Origin: Archangium gephyra
GTDB taxonomy: Bacteria > Myxococcota > Myxococcia > Myxococcales > Myxococcaceae
DNA: 64,000 bases
Direction: 5' to 3'
Assembly: GCA_003243425.1 (NCBI GenBank)
Contig: QFQP01000004.1
Span: 62,001 to 126,000, forward strand
Below, in pieces: positions 1 to 8,478 of this stretch (its first letter is position 1; every line of letters begins with the position of its first letter). A model generated the notes under the pieces. It worked only from the letters and a program-made list of their open reading frames with translations, ran no database searches and was not told where the DNA came from. A program made the position numbers and the translations under genes.

Positions 1-1
1 C

Positions 2-241
2 AAGTCGTCGAACGATTGGGAAGGCACGTTGAAGTACTACAAGAACGTGTACCCCTCGTCGTCGTACCCGCGGAAGGAAGTGGTGAACCAACCAGGCGTG
101 AAGGCGATTCACATTCCCAACACGTCAGGGAAGGGTTCCTGGGAAGGTCTGAACATCTACGAAGCGAACGAAGAAGTTCGCATCTATGTAGTGCCGGCGA
201 CGAGTGGTGGTGGTAAGGGCAGCGCCGGAAAAAAGAAGTAG
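2..241 (+). CDS. C-terminal part of an unknown protein (5' end outside window)
   Basis: The reading frame is open from the first bases of the window to a TAG stop at 239-241, so this is the last 79 residues of a longer gene. The tail is Gly/Ser/Lys-rich and ends in three lysines. I recognise no domain. The stop lies only 9 nt before the tRNA-Gln gene. A TTG at 29 is in frame but there is no reason to think it is the start. Confidence 0.6.
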   Translation, partial: KSSNDWEGTLKYYKNVYPSSSYPRKEVVNQPGVKAIHIPNTSGKGSWEGLNIYEANEEVRIYVVPATSGGGKGSAGKKK

Positions 242-250
242 CTGCAATAG

Positions 251-321
251 TGGGGAATCGTCCAACGGCAGGACTCCAGATTCTGACTCTGGCTATCTAG
301 GTTCGAATCCTAGTTCCCCAG
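251..321 (+). tRNA. tRNA-Gln (anticodon CTG)
   Basis: A full cloverleaf can be drawn. The 7-bp acceptor stem pairs TGGGGAA (251-257) with TTCCCCA (314-320), followed by discriminator G321. The anticodon arm is CCAGA/TCTGG around the loop TTCTGAC, with anticodon CTG at 283-285, which reads the glutamine codon CAG. The T arm CTAG-GTTCGAATC-CTAG is canonical. The D arm is short, as is usual for tRNA-Gln. CCA is not encoded. Confidence 0.95.
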
Positions 322-334
322 TAAGAAGTCCCAG

Positions 335-373
335 AACGCCTCGGAACTCATCGGTTCCGGGCGTTTTTCTTTT
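335..373 (+). terminator. Rho-independent terminator after tRNA-Gln
   Basis: AACGCC-T-CGGAAC (335-347) pairs with GTTCCG-GGCGTT (354-365), with one bulged T and a 6-nt loop. The T-rich tail TTTCTTTT follows directly. It lies 14 nt after the tRNA and is the clearest intrinsic terminator in the window. Confidence 0.85.
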
Positions 374-394
374 GGATTCCATCAGGTTGCGCCG

Positions 395-424
395 TTGACG
401 CTCGTTGTCACGGGGCGGTATTGC
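395..424 (+). promoter_or_regulatory. Candidate promoter of the TonB receptor gene
   Basis: TTGACG at 395-400 resembles a -35 box. After an 18-nt spacer, TATTGC at 419-424 is a partial -10 box. Transcription would begin near 431, only about 4 nt before the ATG at 435. This is inferred from base patterns only. Confidence 0.35.
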
Positions 425-434
425 GCGCGGCGGA

Positions 435-2393
435 ATGTTGTCGATCGCGCTGGCTTCGCTGCTGGCCCAAGCCCCAGTTGAAGACGCCGGAATCCTCGAC
501 GCCGGGGTGTCTGACGAGCGCCCCGACCCGTCTCGCCTGACCGTGGTGACCAGCTCGCGAGGTGAACGTCGCGCCGCCGACGTCGTCGTTCCCACCGAGG
601 TCATCACCCGTGCCCAGATCGAAGCGCTCGGCGTTCGTGATTTGCCCCAGCTGCTGCAGCAGCACCCGGGTGTCGAGATGGTCTACACGGCGCGCGGCAC
701 CGGCATTCGGTTGCAGGGCCTCGACCCGGAATACGTGCTCATCCTGATCGACGGGCAGCGCGTCGCCGGGCGCTCGGGCTCGTTCACCGACATCACGCGC
801 TTCTCGCTCCGGGAGATCGAGCGCGTCGAGATCGTCAAAGGCCCCGCCGCCGCGCTCTACGGTGCTGATGCCATGGGCGGCGTGGTGAACCTCATCACGC
901 GACGGCCTCAAAAGAAGATCGAGGGCAGCGTGCGCGGCATGTTCGGCACGCTCCTCGAGGGCGACGTGCGCGGCAACGTCGGCTCGAAGATCGGCGCGTT
1001 CGAGCTGCGCGGCGGTGGCGGTTACCGCACCCGTCAACCCTACGACTACGACCCGAGCGACGCGGCGACGAGCATCGCGGGCGTCAAGCGCGCCGACGCT
1101 GACCTCGAGGTGGCCTTCGTGCCCGATGACGACCTGCGCATCTGGGGCCGCACGGCCTACGTGTTCACCGACTTCAACGCCGTCGACGTGAACACGTCAG
1201 GTGCGGTGTTCGATCGCTACCAGCGCACCGAACAGTTCGACGGCTGGCTCGGAGGCACCGCGCGCTTCAACGGCGGCAACACCACGGCCACGCTGCGTGG
1301 TCACTTCGGTCTGTATCGCGACCAGTTCCTCGTCGATCAACGCAGCTCGCGCGCGCTCGACGAGTACTCGCGGAACCTCACCCGTCTGTGGGAGGCGTTC
1401 GGCACCGTCGAACATCACGTCGAGCGCCACACCATCACCGGCGGCGTCGAAGGTTTCAGTGAGCTGCTTGCGTCGACCCGCATCGACCCTCAAGACGTGC
1501 AACGCGGCCGCGTCGGCGTATTCCTCCAGGACGAATGGGTCGTCAATTCGGTCGGTCCGAAGTTCACGATCTCGCCGGGCTTCCGCGCCGAGATCGACAC
1601 CCAGTTCGGTTGGGCGCCGTCACCGCGGCTCGCGTTCAAGATCGACCCGATTCCCGAGCTGACCTTCCGCGCGTCGTGGGGCCTCGGCTTCCGTCCTCCG
1701 TCTTTCTCGGAGCTGTACCTTCAGTTCTCGAACGCCGGCGTGGGCTACATCGTTCAGGGCAACCCGAACCTGCAGCCCGAGCGCTCCGGTTCGCTGAACG
1801 TGAGCTTCGACTGGAGGTTGCCACTGCAGGGCTGGGTGTTCAGCGCGAGCGCGTGGCACACCAGTCTCCAGAACCTCATCAACGTCACCGCGAACGCGTT
1901 GCCCAACCCCGATGATCCGGTGCGCTTCGGCTACGAGAACGTGACCAACGCCTACACCCAGGGCGGTGAACTCTCGCTGCGCACGCGGTTGTTCCGCAGC
2001 ACCTACTTCGACCTCGCGTACATGGGCACCGACGCGCGGGATCTCACGCGCAACCGTCAGCTCGAGGGCCGTTCTGCACACCGCATCAACGGCAGCCTCA
2101 ACTGGCGCTATGCGCAACTCGGGCTCGAGTTCGTGGTGCGCGGCACCTGGAACTCGCCGCGGCCGTTCTACGTAGGCGTCGGCTACGGAGACATCACCGT
2201 CTACGCACCCGGCCAGACCGAGGCGAAGGTCTGGGCGCCGGGGTTCTTCGATCTCGAAGCCCAGCTGACCTGGTCTTTCCGCTCGTGGCTCAAGATCTTC
2301 GTCAACGGGTACAACCTGCTCAACGCGGGCGATCAGAACTTCAACCCGCGACCGCCGCGCGGCCTCATCGGCGGCGTCACGTTGGAGCTGTGA
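435..2393 (+). CDS. TonB-dependent outer-membrane receptor, probably for haem
   Basis: A 652-residue outer-membrane receptor that would import a ligand using TonB energy. The start at ATG 435 gives a signal peptide (MLSIALASLLAQA); an in-frame TTG at 405 would only add residues before it. The plug domain spans about residues 40-155 and includes the typical PAAALYGADAMGGVVN-type stretch. A beta-barrel follows to the C-terminus. Around residues 419-446 the barrel carries FRPP and NPNL boxes, close to the FRAP/NPDL boxes of haem receptors. The HmuY-like lipoprotein gene begins 2 nt after the stop, which supports haem as ligand. The ligand itself is inferred. Confidence 0.9.
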   Translation: MLSIALASLLAQAPVEDAGILDAGVSDERPDPSRLTVVTSSRGERRAADVVVPTEVITRAQIEALGVRDLPQLLQQHPGVEMVYTARGTGIRLQGLDPEYVLILIDGQRVAGRSGSFTDITRFSLREIERVEIVKGPAAALYGADAMGGVVNLITRRPQKKIEGSVRGMFGTLLEGDVRGNVGSKIGAFELRGGGGYRTRQPYDYDPSDAATSIAGVKRADADLEVAFVPDDDLRIWGRTAYVFTDFNAVDVNTSGAVFDRYQRTEQFDGWLGGTARFNGGNTTATLRGHFGLYRDQFLVDQRSSRALDEYSRNLTRLWEAFGTVEHHVERHTITGGVEGFSELLASTRIDPQDVQRGRVGVFLQDEWVVNSVGPKFTISPGFRAEIDTQFGWAPSPRLAFKIDPIPELTFRASWGLGFRPPSFSELYLQFSNAGVGYIVQGNPNLQPERSGSLNVSFDWRLPLQGWVFSASAWHTSLQNLINVTANALPNPDDPVRFGYENVTNAYTQGGELSLRTRLFRSTYFDLAYMGTDARDLTRNRQLEGRSAHRINGSLNWRYAQLGLEFVVRGTWNSPRPFYVGVGYGDITVYAPGQTEAKVWAPGFFDLEAQLTWSFRSWLKIFVNGYNLLNAGDQNFNPRPPRGLIGGVTLEL

Positions 2394-2395
2394 AC

Positions 2396-2968
2396 ATGCG
2401 CGCACTCGTTCTTCTGCTGCTCTTCTCGTCCTGCGCGAACGACCTCCGCGTCGACTACCCGTTCGACGGAGAGACCACGACGGGGCCCCTGGTGAGCGCC
2501 GAGCAGGACGGAGACGTCACCCGTCTGGCGATCGACGCCACCAACAAGGCCTCGCAGGTCTACGTCGACCTCGACGAAGCCCGCGAGCTGAAGCCCGACG
2601 AAGCCTTCGACACCAACGAGTGGGACCTCGCCTTCAAGCGCTTCGACATCTTCATGAACTCCGGCGCCAGTGGCCCCACCGGCAACGTCGAAGGTCTGGT
2701 GCTCGACGGCGCCGACTGGAGCTCGCTGACCACCGCGCCCTCCGACGGGTATTCCATCGACACCGCCGATCGCATCTTCAACACCGTGTACGAGGGCTGG
2801 TACCGGTACGACATCGGCGTTCACAAACTCTTCGTGCGCGACAACCTGATCTACGTGGTGCGCACCACGAAGGGCGCCTACGTGAAGTTGCGGCTGCTCA
2901 GCTACTACGACGCTGCCGGCACGCCCGCGGTCATGTCGCTCGAATACGCGAAGCTCGCAGCTCCGTGA
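2396..2968 (+). CDS. HmuY-like lipoprotein (putative haem-binding)
   Basis: A 190-residue exported protein. The N-terminus MRALVLLLLFSSC is a short lipoprotein signal with the acylated cysteine at 13. The body contains the pattern of HmuY-family proteins: an opening strand that says the protein is coloured by its content (ASQVYVDLDEA), then NEWDLAFKRFDIFMNSG and a late YVVRTTKGAYVKLRLLSYY segment. In Bacteroidetes HmuY captures haem at the cell surface and hands it to the TonB receptor HmuR. The gene follows the TonB receptor by 2 nt, so the two are almost certainly cotranscribed. No haem ABC transporter genes are adjacent. Haem ligands cannot be assigned with confidence from the sequence. 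Confidence 0.75.
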   Translation: MRALVLLLLFSSCANDLRVDYPFDGETTTGPLVSAEQDGDVTRLAIDATNKASQVYVDLDEARELKPDEAFDTNEWDLAFKRFDIFMNSGASGPTGNVEGLVLDGADWSSLTTAPSDGYSIDTADRIFNTVYEGWYRYDIGVHKLFVRDNLIYVVRTTKGAYVKLRLLSYYDAAGTPAVMSLEYAKLAAP

Positions 2969-2992
2969 CACAGTGCTGAGACAGTGACCGCG

Positions 2993-4240
2993 ATGAACGC
3001 CCCTCCGTCGAAAGAAGCAGCCGTTCGCCACCCCACGGTCGACGAGGTCGAGTTCCGCGCGCTCTACAAGAAGACCCGCTACACCGTCGAAACCGCCGAC
3101 GGCTGGTCGCTGGTCATCACGCGCTACCGCCCGGTCGAGCAGAAGTTCCCGCAGCCGCTCTTCGGCGAGCCGATGCTGCTGGTGCACGGCTTCTGTCAAA
3201 ACCGGCACGCGTGGACGAGCGGCGAGTTCGTGAAGAACCTGCTGTTCTTCGGGCTCGACATTCACATTCTCGAGCTGCGTGGCCACGGCAAGAGCTCCAT
3301 CGAGTTCCAGAAAGAGCGCGCCGCCAGGTTCAACCGCAAGCCGCCCGCCGATCTCGAGTGGGACTGGGACATCGACAGCTACTTCCTCTACGACCTGCCG
3401 GCGGCGGTCGCGGGCGTTCGACGCATCACGCGGCGTGAGCGCATCTTCTATTGCGGTCACTCCATGGGCGGCATGCTCGGCTACGGCTACGCGGGCATTC
3501 ACCAGGAGCACTTCGAAGGCATCATCACCATCGGCGCGCCCGCGGAGATCGGCAAAGACAACCTGCCGCTCAAGCTGCTCGCGTACGCGGGCCCCGGCAT
3601 CAGCGGCGCCATCGACACCGCGCTGGGCACCATCAACCTGCAGCGCGGGGTGGGGCACGCGCTCTCGAAGCTCGCGTCACGGCTGTCGCGGAAGACCGAA
3701 GAGCGCGAACCGAAGAAGCTCAAGTACAGCTACCTGCCGCTCGACACCTGGCTCAAGGCCGCCAGTGACGCGCTCGGGTACGCGGAGCAGAGCCCGGTGG
3801 CGAACCTCATCGCCAGCCGCGTGAACTGGCTGACCCGTTGGGACCGCATGTCGATGGCCGACGTGCGCTGGTTGCTCAAAGAGGGCGGCGAAAAAGAGCC
3901 CCGCAAGGTCGTCGATCAATTCCTCCGGTGGATCCGCGGGCAGGAGGTCGTCTGCTACCGCACCGGCTACGACTTTCAGCGCGGCTTCCAGAAGTTGAAG
4001 GTGCCGATGGCGATCATCTTCGGCGACATGGACCCGCTGGCTTCGCTGGCCTCGACCCGCTCGGTGTACCGCGCGGCCAAGAGTGAGTACCTGCTGTGGC
4101 GCCCGGTGAAGGGCAACAGCCACATCGAGCTCACCATGGGCCATGACATTCGGCAGATCTGTTACGACATCAAGAACCTGGTCGAGTACGCGCGCACGCA
4201 CCGCGCCCGTGTCCCGGTGCTGCCCCGCGTAAACGACTGA
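2993..4240 (+). CDS. Alpha/beta hydrolase
   Basis: A 415-residue serine hydrolase of the alpha/beta fold. The oxyanion HG motif is near residue 64 (LLVHGFCQN), the nucleophile lies in GHSMGG near 157, the acid in GDMDPL near 346 and the histidine in NSHIEL near 376, so the triad is complete. It has no signal peptide and is probably cytoplasmic. The substrate is unknown; lipase/esterase or acyltransferase-like activity is likely. An insert of about 90 residues between the nucleophile and the acid probably forms the lid. It lies 24 nt after the HmuY-like gene and may belong to that unit. GTG at 2984 is an alternative start. Confidence 0.85.
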   Translation: MNAPPSKEAAVRHPTVDEVEFRALYKKTRYTVETADGWSLVITRYRPVEQKFPQPLFGEPMLLVHGFCQNRHAWTSGEFVKNLLFFGLDIHILELRGHGKSSIEFQKERAARFNRKPPADLEWDWDIDSYFLYDLPAAVAGVRRITRRERIFYCGHSMGGMLGYGYAGIHQEHFEGIITIGAPAEIGKDNLPLKLLAYAGPGISGAIDTALGTINLQRGVGHALSKLASRLSRKTEEREPKKLKYSYLPLDTWLKAASDALGYAEQSPVANLIASRVNWLTRWDRMSMADVRWLLKEGGEKEPRKVVDQFLRWIRGQEVVCYRTGYDFQRGFQKLKVPMAIIFGDMDPLASLASTRSVYRAAKSEYLLWRPVKGNSHIELTMGHDIRQICYDIKNLVEYARTHRARVPVLPRVND

Positions 4241-4292
4241 TTCGCGGTCGGCCGGAAACTGGAGCCGCGGCCACGCGTTGCTAGCCTGCTAC

Positions 4293-5939
4293 ATGATGAA
4301 ACAGGCCCGCTCACTGCTCGCGATGGCGCTGGTGTTCCAGTCGTTCGTCGCGGCCGCACAAGACCGCGTGTCGCTCAACTCGATCTCGAAGATCGAGGTG
4401 AAGAACGGGCAGATCGAGATCGCCGGGAACCGTCGCCCCAACTTCACCACGTTCACCATGGTCGACCCGCCACGGCTGGTGATCGACATCTCGGAAGCGG
4501 TCTTCGTCGACGTGCCGAAGGAGCTGAAGGTCGGCGACGGGACCATCACGTCGATCAAGGTGGCGACCTACGGAGGGGCTTCGTCGGCCATCGCGCGCGT
4601 GCTGATCGGCTTCGAACGGGAGCTCGAGGCCGACATCGCCAGCAGCGGCAACTCGCTGCTCGTGAAGCTGCCGCCGGACCCCGGGCAGCCGTCCGCCCTG
4701 GTGGCCCAGAAGCAGGCCGCCGATCGTGAGGCGAAAGAGAAGCGCGAAGCCGAAGAGCGGGCCCGCCTCGAGGCCGAACGTGCCGCGCGTGAAGAGAAGG
4801 AACGCGTGGCCCGCGAAGAAGCGAAGGCTGCGGAAGCGGCGCGGCTGGCGAAGCTGGAGACCGAGCGCCTCGAGAAGGAGCGCCTCGCCGCCGAGAAGGC
4901 TGAAGCCGAGCGTCAACAGAAACTGGCCGCCGAGGCGGCAAAGAAGAAGGCCGAAGAAGAGCGGCTCGCGAAGCTGGAGCTCGAGCGGCAGGAGAAGGAG
5001 CGGCTCCGCCTCGAAAAGGAAGCGGCGGCGAAGGCCGCGAAGGAGGAGGCCGACCGCAAGGCGCGCGAGCTCGCCGAAGCGAAGCAGCGGGCAGAAGACG
5101 AGCGCCTCGCCAGGGCCGCCGCCGAGAAGGCTGCGCGCGAAGAGAAGGAGCAGCTGGCGAAGCTCGAAGCCGAGCAGAAGGCCAGTCAGCTCGCGGAGCT
5201 CAAGCGGCTCGAGCGCGAGGCCCGAGAGCAGTCGGAGCGTGAGAAGAAGGAACGCGAGGCGCTGGCTCGCAAGGAAGAGGCTGATCGCAAGGAGGCCGCG
5301 CGCCTGGCCGAGGCGCAGAAAAAACAGGCGGAGCTCGACGCGAAGCGTGAACGCGAAGCGGCCAGGCAGCGAGAAGCGGAAGAGAAGCGCGCGGCGGCCC
5401 TCGCCGCCCGTCAGGCCGTCGAAGAAGCGAAGAGGCGTGAGGCGGAAGAGAAGCGCCTCGCCGAAGAAGCGAAGCAGCGGGAAGCCGAAGACAAGAAGCT
5501 CGCCGTGAAGGAGGCCGAACGCGCGCGCAAGCAGCGGGAGCTCGAGGCCGCTGCGGCCAGCACGCCCTCGCCGTCGGAGCTCGCGTCGAAGCGCACGCCG
5601 CCGGTGGCCGCGAACAAGGCGGCGCGCATGACCTTCGTGGGCTTCAAGCAGGACGAAGGGGTGGGGCGCGTGTTCTTCCGCACGTCAGCGCCGGTGCGGT
5701 ACCGCGTCGGCGAAGACAGCGATCGTCAGGTGGTGCTCACGCTCGAGAACACGCAGATGGGCCTGCCCAACAACCAGCGCATCATCGACGCGAGCTTCTT
5801 CGACACCGCCGTGTCGCTGGTGCGGCCCGAAGAGCAGGGTGGTGGCGTGAAGGTGTTCATCAGCTTGAAGCGCGCCGTCGCGTATCGCGCGAGCCAGACC
5901 GGCAACGAGCTGACGCTGGAATTCGAACGCCCCGAGTGA
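4293..5939 (+). CDS. Secreted AMIN-domain protein with long coiled coil
   Basis: A 548-residue exported protein. A signal peptide (MMKQARSLLAMALVFQSFVAAA) is followed by an AMIN domain at about residues 26-115. AMIN domains bind peptidoglycan and are found in AmiC and PilQ. Then comes a roughly 300-residue, highly charged Lys/Glu/Arg/Ala coiled coil (about 135-430) and a second AMIN-like beta domain at the C-terminus. This suggests a rod anchored to the cell wall at both ends. LptD follows after 13 nt, so an envelope role linked to outer-membrane assembly is plausible. The start at 4293 is preceded by TAGCCT at 4282-4287 and no Shine-Dalgarno. A TTG at 4278 is in frame but less likely. Confidence 0.8.
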   Translation: MMKQARSLLAMALVFQSFVAAAQDRVSLNSISKIEVKNGQIEIAGNRRPNFTTFTMVDPPRLVIDISEAVFVDVPKELKVGDGTITSIKVATYGGASSAIARVLIGFERELEADIASSGNSLLVKLPPDPGQPSALVAQKQAADREAKEKREAEERARLEAERAAREEKERVAREEAKAAEAARLAKLETERLEKERLAAEKAEAERQQKLAAEAAKKKAEEERLAKLELERQEKERLRLEKEAAAKAAKEEADRKARELAEAKQRAEDERLARAAAEKAAREEKEQLAKLEAEQKASQLAELKRLEREAREQSEREKKEREALARKEEADRKEAARLAEAQKKQAELDAKREREAARQREAEEKRAAALAARQAVEEAKRREAEEKRLAEEAKQREAEDKKLAVKEAERARKQRELEAAAASTPSPSELASKRTPPVAANKAARMTFVGFKQDEGVGRVFFRTSAPVRYRVGEDSDRQVVLTLENTQMGLPNNQRIIDASFFDTAVSLVRPEEQGGGVKVFISLKRAVAYRASQTGNELTLEFERPE

Positions 5940-5952
5940 AAGAAGCGCCGGG

Positions 5953-8400
5953 ATGCTCGCGCTGTGGCTGGCACTGACGATCTGCGCCGCACCCGCGTCG
6001 GGCGACACCGAGCTGACCGCTGAGCGTCTGCTGCACGACGGCAAGAGAGACCTGACCACCGCCGAAGGTCGCGCGCGGCTGGTCAGCGGCGGTTCGATCA
6101 TCAACGCCGAACGCATCGTGTACGACGAGCACAAGCGCATCGCGACGGCGGTCGGTCACGTCGTGGTTCGCAACGTCGACAACGGCAAGCTCGCGGTCAT
6201 CGCCGACCTCGTCACCGTGCTGCTCGATGACAACAAGGAGGTTCGCGAGATCTACCTGTACGACGGCCAGGCGCAGTCGAAGAAGGACGTGAGCGACGAA
6301 GCGTTCCTCGCGGCGGACACTGCCGAGAAGCTCGAGAAGACCGGCAACATTCAGGCGCTGCTGCAGGGCAATCACCTGGTGCGCGAGCCCAATGGTTGGC
6401 GCGTCGAGTACCTCGAGCTGGTTCCGTGCGAGTGCGACTACAAGAACCCTTCCTGGTCGATCAGCTCGACCGAAGCGGTCGTCGACACGAAGAACGACCG
6501 CGTCGCGGTGACCAACCCCGTGGTGAAGCTGTGGAGCGTGCCGGTGTTGTGGCTCCCGTGGCTGTCGCTGCCGCTGAATGATCGTCAGAGCGGCCTGTTG
6601 TTCCCCAAGCCCGCGACCGCGCCCGTCACCGGGTTTGGCCTCGAATTGCCGGTCTATTTGACGCTCGGTCGCAGCGCCGACATCACGCTCACCCCCGGCT
6701 TCTTCCTCGGAGGGACACAGGACAACGGCCTCGCAGGCCCGAAGCTGTCGACGGAGTTCCGCTACGCGCCGAGCAAGCGCGTCACCGGCAAGGCGATTCT
6801 CGGGTTGGTCTACGACTTCAGAACGCCTCGCGCGGTGGAGCAGGAACTTGCGCGCTTGCGAGGCAGCGGTCACCGCGGCATGCGCGGCGAGTTCGCATGG
6901 CAGCACGTGCAGGACTTCGACTTCGGCTTCGGGGCGCGCGCCGACGTGAACGTGCACTCCGACGGCGACTACAACCGCGATCTCACCGTCGACGTGCTGC
7001 TGAGCTCGACCACGTACCTGCGCAGCGGCGCCAAGGTCTTTCACCGCGGGCGCGATCACTACCTCGGGCTCGATGTCGGTCTGCGCCAGGACATTCAATG
7101 GGGTTACGACCTGCTCGGTCGCCGCGCCGAGCTGACGCTGCCCTACAACGCCGCGCTCTTCGGGCCCGGCACGCTGCAGCGATTGCCGGCCTTCACCTTC
7201 GGCTGGTTGCCGCCGGTGCTGGGGCCCCTGCGCTTCGAGGTGGAAGGCGAGGTGGTGCGACTCTCGCCGCTGTATTCGAAGACAGGTGACGAAGGCGTGA
7301 ACGCCGCAGGCGGCATGATCCTCCCCACCCCCTTCCTCGACGGCATCAACCGGCTCTACGCGCCGCGCGGCGTGGTCGGCACCGGCGATCGCATCTGGCA
7401 GGTGGGCGAGCGTGAGGCGCGTACGCGCTTGATGGCGTTGCCGAAGATCTCGGTCACCGCGCAGCCCTTCGGCGTGTTCTCAGCGAGCGCGTTCGCGGCG
7501 TGGCGTCAATTCGTGTGGGCGGGCGAGGCGTCGGGCAACACGTGGCATCGCGGCTACCTGCTGCTCGGAGGGCGGCTCGAGACCGAGGTGTCGCGCCGCT
7601 TCGGCCGCGTTCGTCACGTCATTCAGCCGCTGGTCGAGGTGCGCGCCGTGCCCTTCGGTGCCGAGAGCTACGACGCCATCGTTCCCTACGACGCAGTCGA
7701 CGCTGCGGTGCCTGGCATTTCGGCCCGCGTGCAGGGCATCGCGGAACTGCGTCAGCGCCTGATGGACGGGTCGAACGAATTGCTCCGCGTCGACGTGGGG
7801 CAGGGCCTCGAGTTCTCGGGCCCCCGCATGGAGCCCACGCCCGGCGAGTTCTATGGTCGCGTCGGCTCGCGCATCGGCTGGTTCTCGGCCCTGGGTGTGT
7901 TGCGCTTCGACCCGCTCGCCAACCGCGTCGCCTACGACGGGCTCACGCCGGTGCAGCCGGGGCGCTTCACGCGCGCGAGCGGTCGCGCCGACGTCGACGA
8001 TGGTCGCGGTCATGGCGCGTACTTCAGCTACGAGAACGTGTTGATGGAGGGCACCATGCGATCGAGGCAGCCGATCGATCTCCTGTTCCTCGTCGATCGC
8101 GGCTTCACCACTGCCACGCGCGTGCAGATGATCACCGCCGGCGCCAGGTGGTCGTTCGGCCCGTTGAGCCTCCGCTACGACGCGACGCTGCTGCAGGAGC
8201 AGCCGAACACCACGAGCACCACCCCCAGCGACGGCCGGTGGGTCTTTCAACAGCACATGGTCGGCGTGGGCTTTGCGCCCGCGTGCGATTGCTGGCGCGT
8301 CGACGTGTACGCGGTGCAGCCGCTGTACCCGACGATTCAGCCCCCGCAGTTCATCGGCGGTGTCACGGTTTCGCGCTTCGGAACGATTGGAACCCGCTGA
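5953..8400 (+). CDS. lptD: LPS-assembly outer-membrane protein LptD
   Basis: An 815-residue LptD, the outer-membrane beta-barrel that inserts lipopolysaccharide into the outer leaflet. A signal peptide is followed by an OstA/LptA-like beta-jellyroll domain (about 20-135) containing the ERIVYDEHKRIATAVGHV type of strand repeat, then the large barrel. Cysteines occur as a CxC near residue 159 (PCECDY) and a CxC near residue 778 (CDCW). This resembles the N-terminal and C-terminal cysteine pairs that form the maturing disulphides in E. coli LptD. It is 13 nt downstream of the AMIN protein gene. LptE and the inner-membrane Lpt genes are not in the window. Confidence 0.88.
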   Translation: MLALWLALTICAAPASGDTELTAERLLHDGKRDLTTAEGRARLVSGGSIINAERIVYDEHKRIATAVGHVVVRNVDNGKLAVIADLVTVLLDDNKEVREIYLYDGQAQSKKDVSDEAFLAADTAEKLEKTGNIQALLQGNHLVREPNGWRVEYLELVPCECDYKNPSWSISSTEAVVDTKNDRVAVTNPVVKLWSVPVLWLPWLSLPLNDRQSGLLFPKPATAPVTGFGLELPVYLTLGRSADITLTPGFFLGGTQDNGLAGPKLSTEFRYAPSKRVTGKAILGLVYDFRTPRAVEQELARLRGSGHRGMRGEFAWQHVQDFDFGFGARADVNVHSDGDYNRDLTVDVLLSSTTYLRSGAKVFHRGRDHYLGLDVGLRQDIQWGYDLLGRRAELTLPYNAALFGPGTLQRLPAFTFGWLPPVLGPLRFEVEGEVVRLSPLYSKTGDEGVNAAGGMILPTPFLDGINRLYAPRGVVGTGDRIWQVGEREARTRLMALPKISVTAQPFGVFSASAFAAWRQFVWAGEASGNTWHRGYLLLGGRLETEVSRRFGRVRHVIQPLVEVRAVPFGAESYDAIVPYDAVDAAVPGISARVQGIAELRQRLMDGSNELLRVDVGQGLEFSGPRMEPTPGEFYGRVGSRIGWFSALGVLRFDPLANRVAYDGLTPVQPGRFTRASGRADVDDGRGHGAYFSYENVLMEGTMRSRQPIDLLFLVDRGFTTATRVQMITAGARWSFGPLSLRYDATLLQEQPNTTSTTPSDGRWVFQQHMVGVGFAPACDCWRVDVYAVQPLYPTIQPPQFIGGVTVSRFGTIGTR

Positions 8401-8478
8401 GATCGCTTGACGATCTGGAGGGTGGCCTTGAAGATGCCGCGTTCCGTTTTTCCCGTGAAATCCAAGGGAGTCGAAGCG

